Positions 20,760 to 31,209 of a stretch of DNA of 64,000 nt are shown in pieces. The stretch covers positions 310,001 through 374,000 of the forward strand of contig NW_025408685.1 in the NCBI RefSeq assembly GCF_020360975.1, given 5' to 3'. Position numbers and translations under genes: made by a program. Source of the stretch: Hirsutella rhossiliensis (taxonomy: Eukaryota > Ascomycota > Sordariomycetes > Hypocreales > Ophiocordycipitaceae). The notes below the pieces were generated by a model, which was given only the letters and a program-made list of their open reading frames with translations, was not told the origin of the DNA and did not search any database. Within the stretch, counting starts at the first letter, position 1, and the number at the start of each line of letters is the position of its first letter.

Positions 20760-23400
20760 ATGGCCCCTGCTGAAACAAAAACATCTGCCGCAGCGAATTT
20801 CTTTGCTCCAAGGACCCGGCGTAAATTGCCAACGCAGAATTATGCCCGCATCGAACGTCCTCAATTCAACCTCGGAATCGCGCGCGCGCGCTGATTCTAG
20901 CGCAACTCCGGCTCCTTCCTCTCCTCTTCCAACTGGCGAAGATACAATTGTCTGCGCGCCCCCGGGTCATCCTGACTGTGAGTCAGATGATGACATGCCC
21001 GACGCGGATACACCAGAGCCGCCATTGAACAGTAGTCATATGACGCTCGCAGAGAAAGCCGGACTTATCAAGAAGTGGGCCGACAACAAACAAAAGCATG
21101 TTCGCAAGAAGAGAGACAAGAACAGCCACGTCTATTGGTATATGCAGAGGAAGCTATAGACAGAAGCTTTTACTCAGAGGATAAGGATGGGCCGAAGATC
21201 TTCCAAGAGTTCCGGTGGACTTGTATAGAGTGCCTTCAAAATCCCAATACTCTTCGGAAGAGATTCCAGGTCCTCGAATCGAACCGCCGAGGGTTACCTC
21301 TGGCATGGGAGACCATTTAAAAATCCACGGTATTACGAAGGAATCTCACCACGCTCGAATTAATGGATACGGCCGCGCCATTGGTGGAGGAGATTATACA
21401 GAGGCAGACGCATGGAGCGGTCGACCTAGGCAGAGAGCAAGACTCACGGCAAAGGAGTCTATCCGCCGGTGGTTTGTAAAACACCGACAACCCTTCTCTG
21501 TTGTCGAGACTCCTGCTTTTCAAGAGATGTTCTTGGCTCACAACACAACATGTGTGTACAGGAGTCGTATAACGTTACGCAATCATATATATACAGACTT
21601 TGTCGAACGCAGGAGAAGCTGAAGATTGAGCTTGAGTACAATTGTGCCACCATCTCGTTCACCCTTGATATCTGGACAGCACCGAATCGGGTGCCCATTT
21701 TCGCCATTATTGCGCACTGGATTACACCGGAGTTTGAGGAGAGAGAAGTTATTGAGTTTATTGAGCTCAAAAGATCTCACACTGGCAAACAATTAGCTGA
21801 GATAGTTGAGAGGACGCTTGAGGAGCTCAGGCTCAAGCCTAAGCTTCTCGCCATTACGGGAGACAACGCCGGCAATAACGGCACGCTCTGTCAGTCTTTG
21901 TACGATTCTCTCAAGACCAAATTCGACGACAAGGTGAGCCCAATAGGGAGGCCCGCATGCGCTTTCACGGCAGGAAGAGTTGGATCCGCTGTCTAGCTCA
22001 TATTACCTCGCTCATTTGTGAGGGCGTCTTGCAAGATCTCAAAGCAGGCACAGCGAAGGAAGCCAAGAAGATGCTTGACAAGTGGGACGAAGAGAATAAA
22101 AGCAACAACTACACCATTCCGGGAGACTCTAGTCGAAGTGGGATTGCCAAAATCCGCCTCCTCAATCTCTGGATGTTGAGATCCGGGTCTAGGAGCAAGA
22201 CTTCAAAAGCATGCCGCGCACGCACTACCGGAAGCCAACCTACGATGTCGACACTCGCTGGAATTCGGCCTACGACATGATTGACCAATTCCTCGAGCTT
22301 GAGGCAGAGTATACTGAGTTCGTTGATACTCACCCGCAAGTCAAGTGCCTCCTGCCCTTATCAGAAGAGATTGTCGCTCTATCAACTGCGGAAGGTTCTG
22401 AAGCCGTTTAAAGACCACACTCTGAAAGTCTCCGAAGTTATGCCGCCGATCTCACAAAGTCTCGATATCTATTGGGATTTGGAAGCTCTCCTTGATGATG
22501 TAGTCGAAGGAGTTGGCGACTTTACAGACCTTGATATGTCCATTCGAGACGCCTTCTCGAAGGGCAAAGCAAAACACGTTACTTATATGAAGAAGCTTGA
22601 CGATCAAATGATGCTATTCGCAGCTCACATCCTGGATCCGCGTTATAAAACTCACCAATTGGAAATGATGATACCGGATCAATACTCTGAGATTATGGCT
22701 AAAGTCAAGAAGTATTTCAAAACGGAGTGGCCGGAGCTAGCAGCATTGAATGCCACAAACTCAACTATGAGCCAATCCAGACCAGCTGAGCGTCCTCAAG
22801 GAGTCTCCATTGCGCAATGGAGAGCCATCCAAATGAAGAAGGCGAGGGAGGCGGAGACGGGCGCGGCGATCCCTATTTCGGAGCTTGAACGGTGGCTTGC
22901 AGCTCCTCGAATAGAGTTCGACGAGTCTATTGCAAAGTCTCCAGACTTCCTACTGAAGTGGTGGAAAGAACACAAGGTCGAGTGGCCACTTTTGGCTGCG
23001 GCGGCGCGTGATCTTCTCTCTGTCTCTGGCTCTGAAGTTGACGTGGAACGCCTCTTCAGCGGTTGTAGAGACGAATTCGGTATCCGCCGTCACGCCTTGA
23101 AGGCAGATACGGTGCGAGTACTAACACTTTTACGGAGTGCTTATACTCAGGAAGATAAGATCGATCAGGCGTTGATCAAGGCGGCCATGGAGTATGACAT
23201 CCTGCCCTTTGCCAATAGTATTATTTGGAGACCAGACCACATTCCGGGCAAGCTGGAAGATGGTATGTATGGATATACCCTCATTATATATGTAGGTATA
23301 TGCTAATCTGTGTTCAGGCGAGAATCCTCCTCAACCTCTTCCTCCCACCGAGGCTCCCACCGAACCCCTACCCCAAACCTCCTGCATCCCAAGCCGATAA
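20760..23400 (+). pseudogene. hAT-1 transposase, multiple frameshifts
   Basis: The text starts with MAPAETKTSAAANFFAPRTR and breaks first at a CG dinucleotide run (about 20878-20891). Later pieces show a BED-like zinc finger area (WTCIECLQNP near 21225), the catalytic-core segment CATISFTLDIWTAPNRVPIF (21646), AITGDNAGNN (21850), DVDTRWNSAYDMI (22245), and the C-terminal dimerisation domain FLLKWWKEHKVEWPLLAAAA with SEVDVERLFSG (22950-23070). A short intron at 23263-23317 (GTATGT...GCTAAT...CAG) leads to a Pro-rich last exon ending at 23400. At least six frame changes within 2.6 kb make this copy non-coding. Confidence 0.9.
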
Positions 23401-23883
23401 GTCTGCGATATCAACCCCCTGTCTAGATACAATGGAGGCTTCGGAGGATTGGGGCTCTAAGAGTGTAGCCGTGTACAGTGGCGGATTCGAACGCGTTGTA
23501 CCGACGTATTTTGAGGATTCGGCAGAGCTTTGAAAGTGCTTATTTTCAGTCGATTTGCCTAGGACAGGCGGATCAGTATTTATGTAAGTTAATTTTTGTA
23601 GTATTCGGGATTATCGACTTCTTAGAAGGCTATAACTTAAAACTATATACTACTTATTGGCGTTTTTGAGGCATCTTTGCAATCGCTCAGGTACACACCA
23701 AATTCACTTCGTTTAGGGGGATCCCTTCAAACCATTCATGAATGGCCTGAATTGGCCCAAACCCAACTTGAATCGCGAAAATTGGAGCTTGAAGATTTTG
23801 AATCAAGATCCAAAAAATTCAATTCATTTGATTCATCCTTCATTCAAAATCTTCAAAATCTTCACCTTCGTCTATCACCCCTA

Positions 23884-23891
23884 GAAGCGAG
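23884..23891. repeat. hAT-1 target duplication, right copy (GAAGCGAG)
   Basis: It directly follows the right terminus TATCACCCCTA and matches 13073-13080 exactly. Confidence 0.9.
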
Positions 23892-24349
23892 CCCTGACAT
23901 CCTCCCGACAAGATCGTGGGCTTGACAGCGAAGAGGTCCTCAGGTATGCTTGGAACATTCCATGCAATAATCTGACCGGCAACGCAACGAACTGATCGGA
24001 AGTCGCTGACGTTTGACCAGTTCACCCCGCAAAGAAGTATCTAGTTTGCGAGACGACGCAGTCAACAAGTATTGCGCGTGGCAGTGTACAAAGGTCCGAA
24101 GCTCGATCCAGAAACAAAACTATGATCTGGCACGGGGGGTTGACCATAGATCATGGACTTGATCTTGAGCTACTACAAATTAACCAGGACAGCGCAGTCC
24201 GGTTATATATGAGACACGGAGTGGTTGAGGGCGTGGCGTTTCGCTGGGTTCATGATATTGGGGCTTTTCTAGACCAGTCTTCTGAAGGAAACAATCTCCA
24301 GCGCGAGATCATCAGTAAGAACACTCTGGGATCTGGACTTGACGATTAG
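23892..24349 (+). pseudogene. 3' part of the host gene split by hAT-1
   Basis: Counting the target duplication once, the frame from 13080 continues here as ALTSSRQDRGLDSEEVL. Without splicing it meets a TGA near 23992. An intron at 23944-24084 (donor GTATGC, acceptor GGCAG) would restore the same frame into a well-behaved stretch (TMIWHGGLTIDHGLDLELLQ and RWVHDIGAFLDQSS) ending at 24349. The alternative acceptor at about 24021 leads to a stop near 24152. The 24122-24349 text may therefore be the true C-terminus of the split gene or a separate relic. Function unknown. No signal peptide or membrane segment is visible. Confidence 0.45.
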
Positions 24350-26806
24350 GGGGCTGGCAAGCCTGTGATTTAAAAACGGAAGAAAATGTTTACAGGGCAC
24401 TGGATAAAACGAGCACTGAGCCCCACTGTACAAGATTAAGGAAGATGCTCTCTGCAGATGCTTATTACTGAGCCTTGTAATGATGATCTGTGGCGACCCG
24501 ACGCATCACTCTGCCCCGCGTTTTCTTATTAACAGATCTGGGGACGCTGAGCCAGAGCACCGCTATACGGTGTGTTCGGGTTTTGCGACTTCAATAGAAG
24601 AATGTAGACCAACCTCAAGGTATTTGTGGCTGTTATCAGTGTGATTTATCCGTACCTCCCGCCATATTGGCTCTATGCCTACAACTACCATAGACCGTCG
24701 AGGTACGTACATGCAGCACATCGTCCAACTCTCCCCTGTAAAAATTCTGTCCCCTGGAGAGCTGTTAGCGGCTTGCTAGCTGGGGTCAGATTTACAGCGC
24801 TTCAGCTGCGGGGTCCATCGTGGCCCTAACAGCACAGAGGAAAACCATAGGAGAGTTCATATTCCTCTGCGAAGCCGGTCTCGACAACACGTCCACTCGG
24901 ACCTCATGGCTCTCTTCGGAACCAAGGAGCTGTGGGTATTGGAAGGTCCGCCCTTCTAAACAACGGTGGCTGGCGGCGGAGGTTTTTCTCCCTGAAGGCA
25001 AGCTGCGCGACAGCCTCTGATTCCTTCTGAGGGGTGTTTTCCCTACCGCCGCTCCTCGCTATTTCCATCGCTTGGTTACCGGAGCATGGACTGCGGCAGC
25101 AGTCTTAGCAGCGAGCGAGATAATCCTGACCAGGAAAACCAAGGGTTGACCATTGTGGCAATTGCCACGCGCCTGGAAGTCGCGCTGACGGGAGACAGGC
25201 TTCGACAAGGAGCGCCAAAGAGCCTACGAAATGCTGGATGGACATTTGGGAGGACTGGCCGCGGGGGCTCTGGTCACTTGTATTGACGTGCTCAGCGACA
25301 ACCTACCGTCGGGCGTAGAGAGCCGCCTCCAGGATCCACCTCGACAGCTTGCCTTTGGCCTTGCAGGGAGTACTGGGTGGCCTTTCGGTGGCAGGAATTT
25401 TAGATAGTCTAGCTCAGCACGTCCTGTGCCCCGTCTCGGGGACCTGAGCGGCCTGAAGGCCGCTGGACAAAAATACACACACACACATGTCAAGTTCTCA
25501 ACGTGTTACCCAGCCTCAAAGCACTGGCTGGTGTTATACTCAGGGAAGGGATGCCTGGCTTTTGAAACAAATTTTGGGATCATCTCGTCACGGAACAGGC
25601 TGTTTGGATAGTTGCTTCTGTAGGGCTCGTGACATCGAAAGAGCTACCATCAGAGGACGACCACTTCGGAGTTCAAATCGTCTCAATTTCAGTCGAATTC
25701 TGCGAATAGTTGCTCGCTGCAGGAAGCTATTTTCGCGATGTCAATATGTGAGCGGACGTCAAGAACGAGAGTCTTAATATGCTTGTGTTGGGTCATACAA
25801 TCTGGAGGCATTTCGTTCTTGGCTTTACCGGACGATTCGAAGTGTGTCGGTGAAAGTGGAAGAAGTGGGGGAAAATTCCCCGCGACCAGCGGCGGGGGGG
25901 TCGCTACTCTACCCATCGTCCAAAGGCCAGCCAGCCGCTGTCGAATCGAGTTGACAAAGTGCCGGATACCTAGAGAACCGAGCGCTGTGCCACAGGTAAA
26001 TGCTCGTGCTTTCAAGTTCCAATACGAGAAAATGCACACATGCGTTTTCGCCCCCATATACAGTATCGGTCACCATCCGAGCCCTTCCGCACAGAAGCCA
26101 AGTCGGCGGATTATGGCCGAGACAGCAAACCAACAGAACTTATCGCAAGACCGCCGAGTATATCCCTTAGTTGGGAAGCAAACGGCAGTGGTGAAGTGCA
26201 CCCCCTATGCAGCTCCCAGGGTGTGCCAGCCGCTACACCAACGGCCCCAGCAGACCTGTGGAGATTTCCCTTACCCAGGAAGCCACGGGGGACTAAAGAC
26301 GTGATTGCGACCGTGTTCGACCGTCCGACCTCCGTGCTGCGATATGCCAGTCCACATTATTTGTTTCGGGAGCTTCGGGTAGTTTGGTGCTGTCTGAATT
26401 CATTAAAAGAGAGAATTACACTGTGCAGTTCCGCTGGTGCCTTGAGGAACGAAAGGCCTCTTCTTATCGCGCGACCACCCAACCCTATTTTTTTCCCCCC
26501 AAAACTCCCGTCCTCTGATTGGTCGGGTTCCTCCCTTTTGATTGGTCGGAAAGGAAATTATCATGGTTTGAAAGCTTCCCCGCAACCTCGACTGCTTACC
26601 GCTCCTTCCTCCGGCCTCCTTTTTTTCTGATGGAACGGCCCTGTTTCGTCCGCCCTCTCGGCCGCCTATCACTCCTAGCCGGGCCTTTGCCTTTCTTTTG
26701 GGGTGTCTTGGAAGAAGACGTATAGAACTTGCCCCGCCGAGGTTTTGTGAGAACGGTGGTTCTGCGGCTCGGGCCTAATGAGGAAATAGTTGGGCGTTCT
26801 ATCTAT
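24350..26806. other. Gene-free stretch between split host gene and Helitron-2
   Basis: About 2.5 kb with only short unconvincing frames. A short (CA)n run lies near 25478-25490. Two direct copies of GATTGGTCGG (CCAAT-type on the minus strand) lie at about 26517-26546. The right end may include the 3' terminus of Helitron-2, which I could not define. Confidence 0.35.
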
Positions 26807-29018
26807 TTATCCCCAGTCTCGTCTTGTCCCTCCCGCGGCCCCGGAGGTCATCGCCGAGCCAGCGTAGCGCCTCCCGACGGTCCTCTCACTGAGCCTCTCT
26901 AGCCGTGCCTGCGCCGCCGTCATCTCCTCGGGCACCCTGTTCCCTACCAGGTCCCTCTCCGCACCTCCGACACGAGCATGATGCCGTCGAGCGTCGGGCA
27001 CCGCGATAGCTGCACGTATAGGCTATACGGGTCGCACGGCGACGGTACCGCGCGCCCGTCGACGGTCGTCGTCCTCGCCCCCGAGCTCCAGCGCCACGCG
27101 CTCCAGCGTCCCGCCCTGCACCTTGTAGTCGGTGCAGGCGAAGGCCGCGGCGCACGGCAGGCCTCCGGCTAACGTCGTTCCGCTGCCACGGCCGCTTCCG
27201 CTGGGCCTGGATCTTGACGCTGATGGGCGTCAGCAGGATCGTCCCGGACGGCATCCCCACGAAGTGGAAATCCTTGGTCGTCTCCGAGGCCAGCACCATG
27301 CCGACCGGCGGCCCGAAGTGCATTGTCAGCTCCGCCGAGACCCGGTGGCCGGGGAAGGCCCGGTCGGGTATGACGTCGACCGCCGTGTACCCGGCCCCGT
27401 TCACTAGCTTCAGCCCCTGGTGCGTGTTCTGGTTCACGACGACCGGCATGCCGGGCACGAAGAGGAAGACGGCCGGCACCGGAGTCGCGCTGTCGTCGCC
27501 CTGGCCTAGCATCAGCACCGCCTCCTCCTCCGTCGGCGTGCCGTCCCTCCACTTATGCTCGGAGACGAAGATGCGCGCCGCCGTCCGTTGCCGGGCCCGG
27601 AACGCGAGGGCCGCCTCTAGGTTGAGGTTCCAGCGATTCCTGTTAAGCGGCGTCACCACCGTCACCCCAGTCTCCCACGGTATCCGCCTGCCCGCCCGGT
27701 AGCACCTCGAGTTGAGGAGGTCTAGGTCCGACCGGTCCTGCTCCCCCCGCCGGATCCGCCCGAGCAGCCGCCGTAGCTCCGGGTCGCCGGCGGCGCGCAT
27801 CTGCTCGTCGAGCATGACGACCGTCGTAAACTTCCTCCATAGCGCGTGCGCCTTATCGTGCTGCCGCCGCCGCTCGGCCGCGAACGCGCCGTCCGCGTCC
27901 CACGGCACCGCCGCGCTCGGCAGCAGGATCGACCGCTCCTGCACCGGCCGGAACTGATGGAAGTCGCCGCAGAGGATCACTACCGGGATGCCGCCGAAGT
28001 CCCGCGGCGAGCCCCGCAGCCGGCAGAGCTGCTCGTTCGCCGCGTGCAGCGTGCGCGCCCCGAGCATGCTGACCTCGTCGATCACCAGCACCTCCTTCTC
28101 CTGCCAGTCCATCCGCGACCGGCCGTCGACGAAGCGTTCGCCCTGTCCCGGCAGCCGCACCGTCTACCTCCTCGCCGACCCCCGCCTGGCCGCCCTGGCC
28201 GACCAAGAGGCCGCAGGCCGAGTGCAGGGTGATGCCGTTGATCCGCGCCGCCGCCGTCCCCGATGTCGCCGTGATTAGTAGCTGGCTCGATAGGTCCTCT
28301 GGGCGAACAGCTCGACGAGCGCCTCAATGACGCGCGACTTGCCGGTACCGCCCTCGCCGCCGACGAATAGACAGAGCTGGCCGGCGTCGCCGCTGTCGCC
28401 GGCGTCGCCGCCCTGCCGGGCCTGATCGAGCTGGCGGCATATGATGAGGAGGGCGATCGACTGCTTCTCGTTAAGCGTTAGCCGGCCCGCTAGCTCCCTG
28501 CCGGCGGCGACAAACGAGCTCGACGGGCCGAGCCGCACACGCATCCCCGCGTCGGCGTCCGCTGCCGTCACCTCGACGTCGTCCTCGCCGAAGCCGCCCA
28601 TCACCCCGCGTAGCGCCGCACCTCGGTCGGCCCCGGGCGCCGACGCCGCCGCGCCGCACCTCGGTCGGCCCCGGGCGCCGACGCCGCCGCGCCGCCCTGG
28701 ATTCCTTGGATCGCCCGCTCCCGCTCCCGCGCGGCGCTCCTCTGCTGCGACTTGATGGCTCTTACCTGCTCTTGCCGCGGCAGCGCCGCCCCGGAGAGGT
28801 CGACCCGCGAGGATTACCCGCCTCGGCCCCGCCTCGCCCGCCACCACCGTCGCATCGAGCTCGGCCGCCGACGAGAGCGCCGACTGCTGAAACCGGCAGA
28901 GCTGCTGCGTCATCGCCAGCAGCTCCGCCGACCGCGCCGTTACCTGGCCCGCGCCGGCGGCGTTCCGGACAACGTCGATGAGCCGCGCCGCGTCGCCTGC
29001 GCCGCCGGCGCGGTACAC
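26807..29018 (-). pseudogene. Helitron-2 PIF1-like helicase portion
   Basis: Walker A is LFVGGEGGTGKSRVIEALVE (about 28316-28375). After a frame change near 28275, Walker B is VLVIDEVSMLGARTL, followed by GGIPVVILCGDFHQFRPV and MLDEQMRAAGDPELRRLLGR. The frame 26886-28160 is intact for about 340 residues, then slips near 27150. The final segment (DLVGNRVPEEMTAAQARLER) ends at 26807 in another frame. PIF1-type helicases unwind DNA during rolling-circle transposition. Confidence 0.85.
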
Positions 29019-29397
29019 CTGCCCGCCCCTCGGCCGCCTCCTCCGCGCCCTCGTTGGCGCGTGCCGCCGCCGCCGGCTCGCCCTCCTCGGTCGTAGCGGC
29101 CCATTGCCTGGCGTCGCGCTTGGCGTCCTCCGCCGACCGCCGGAGCAGCTGTACGTTGTCCGCGAGCCGCGCGATCCTCGGCGCCAGCGCCGCCCGCTCC
29201 CGCGCCCAGATATCGTTGATGTCGCCCGTCTCCTCGCAGACGAATGCCTCCCACGGCACGAACAGCGCTAGATGCTGCACCGCCGCCCTTTGCACCGTTA
29301 GCCGGGCCACGGGCCGCGTCGCCGTCCGACGGTACGCCCTCGGCTTTGCTATACGTACCTCCGATGACATGACTCCTCGTCTTCCTCGCCGAACTCC

Positions 29398-31209
29398 TTA
29401 CTGAGGTACCCGTCTAGGCGTACGCTCGCCCCATACCCGGCCGTCTGAGCACTTGCGCCCAGTCCTTCCCGGAGCCCAGCTCTCGTTAAAGGGTATCTCG
29501 CCCCAGGCCGCGCAGCCCTCGGCGCCTCCGCCATTCCGTTTCAGCCTTACGAGCGACGCGTAGTCGTAGAGACAGAGGCCCTGTAGGAGCCCGCCTCTAT
29601 GCCGGTAGGCCTCGATGAAGGAGATCCTCGGCCCCGCCTCCTCGACGACGACCGTCTCGTCCGGCGCGTCGCTCGCCGTCGCCTCTACCCCGCTCGCCAG
29701 TCGGAGGTGCCGCCACTGGCGGAAGACGGCCCAGTAGAGCTGGTTCGTGTTCACGTACGCCCACGCCGCGCCGCTGCAAAACTCCGCGGGATACCCCAGG
29801 AGGTCGGCGATCACCTCGACCTGGGATAGCGGGCGCTCCGTGAAGATTCGGTTCGCCGCCTTTAGTAGGAATACCCTCGTCTTGTTCCCCCTTATAGGGT
29901 CCGCCGCGGCCTCCTCTCCGGCTCCGTTCCCCCCGCTATCGTTGCGGTCGGCGCTGGGGATACTGCTCTCTGCTGTCGGCTCTAAGGTCGGGAGTAACTC
30001 GGCCGCGGCGGCCACCCGCTTCCACGTAGGGTCCTCTACCTTAGTCGCATAGTTGGTGATGTAGTAGATCAGGGCCATGGTCTTGCGCTGCGTCGCGATG
30101 AACGAGATGTCGTGGTTGTGCCGCAGCCCTACCGCCATCGCCTTGTTCCACCGGTTCACCATGCTATGTGTCCGCCGGATCTCCAGCACGCCGTCCGCCG
30201 TGAGCGCCGTCCTCTACTAGCCTCCAGGGCGCCTTAAAACGGCAGAGGTCGCCCTTACGACCGGCCCCCGCGAGCGAGTACTTGACGCAGGTCGCGCTAT
30301 GCGTATGGACCTGCGTCGCGCCGGCGCAAGTTGGCCTCCTCGTCGAACGCGTCCGTAAAGCGCTCGACGTCGTCAAGCCACGACGACATGTGCGCCGTGA
30401 TCGACCGCTCCGCCTGCACAGCGTGGTGCCCTTCTGCGTCTAGCTCCTACGGCCTAGGGTTAGTTTCGGCCCTTTATTCTGCGTTCGACGGAGCCGGAGG
30501 CTACGCCTCTGACGTCGTCCGCCTTACCTCGGAGAAGACGCTGTCTACGTAGCGGATTATTCGCTCCCGGTACGCTGCCTGCTCCTCGCCGCCGGCGCCG
30601 GCCAGCGCCTCGCCGAGGCGCGCATTGCCCTTTAGCCAGAGAAGCCCGTGGAGGTGGAGAGCACCTCGTTCGTTCGTCTCTACCGCCGTAGTACGCCCCG
30701 ACGTGCCCGAACACCGACTCGTCCCCGACGTCGACGTAATGCTCGAAGAAGAGCTTTATCTCCCGGTGAAAGAAGACGGCCGCGCTCATCGGGTCCGCTA
30801 TCGCCAGCCGCACCCGCTTATACGCAGTCCCTAGCTCTCTTAGGAAGGCCTCGGCCGCTTCGGGGTCGCGGGCGCGGTACGCCGCCAGCCGTAGCTTTAC
30901 CGGGTTCGTAATATCGTTCGGGTTTAGCGTGAACCAAATGGCCGGCACCCCGTATCTGACGATGAGAGATAGTATCTTCTTCCGCATACTTAGGCGGCTC
31001 TCCCTCGACATCGGCTGCCGGTGGCCAAACACCGATAGGGACCGGAGGAGCTCCTTTACCCCGTCGTCGCCGGTCTTGCCCGTGGCCTCGAGCTCGACCC
31101 TCGCCGCCTCGAGCCTCTGCGTCGTTAACGACTTTAGTAGACCCTCGACCTTTGCGAAGTTCTTCCTCGTTACGCCTAGCATACTGGCCTGGCGGTTCCT
31201 AGACCGCAC
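29398..31209 (-). pseudogene. Helitron-2 Rep (HUH) portion
   Basis: Frame 30460-31209 holds YGVPAIWFTLNPNDITNPVK, typical of the Helitron N-domain. The HUH signature is seen after a one-base shift: GALHLHGLLWLKG, with the HLHG codons at 30645-30656. Frame 29398-30189 continues with RRTHSMVNRWNKAMAVGLRH and ATQRKTMALIYYITNYATKV, both typical of the region between Rep and helicase. Several frame changes separate these pieces. Confidence 0.85.

Larger units (their letters stand above)
13081..23883 (+). mobile_element. hAT-1 DNA transposon carrying a nested Copia element
   Basis: The left terminus TAGGGCTGATA (13081) and right terminus TATCACCCCTA (ending 23883) form an 11-bp inverted repeat with one mismatch. 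They are flanked by the 8-bp duplication GAAGCGAG. Both subterminal regions are rich in TTGAAGATTTTGAA-like motifs, as expected for transposase binding sites. The transposase (20760-23400) is broken. Removing the nested Copia element and its duplicated GTTAG leaves 4,618 bp. The 5' non-coding part is 13081-14047 plus 20238-20759. The 3' non-coding part is 23401-23883. Insertion order from the nesting: host gene, then hAT-1, then Copia. Confidence 0.9.

Noticed and set aside
25424..25495. (CA)n run and nearby short frames as a gene start
   Set aside because: The run is too short to be notable and no frame shows coding character.
27132..29404. Many long plus-strand frames opposite the Helitron-2 helicase
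   Set aside because: Arg/Pro-rich antisense artefacts of high GC.
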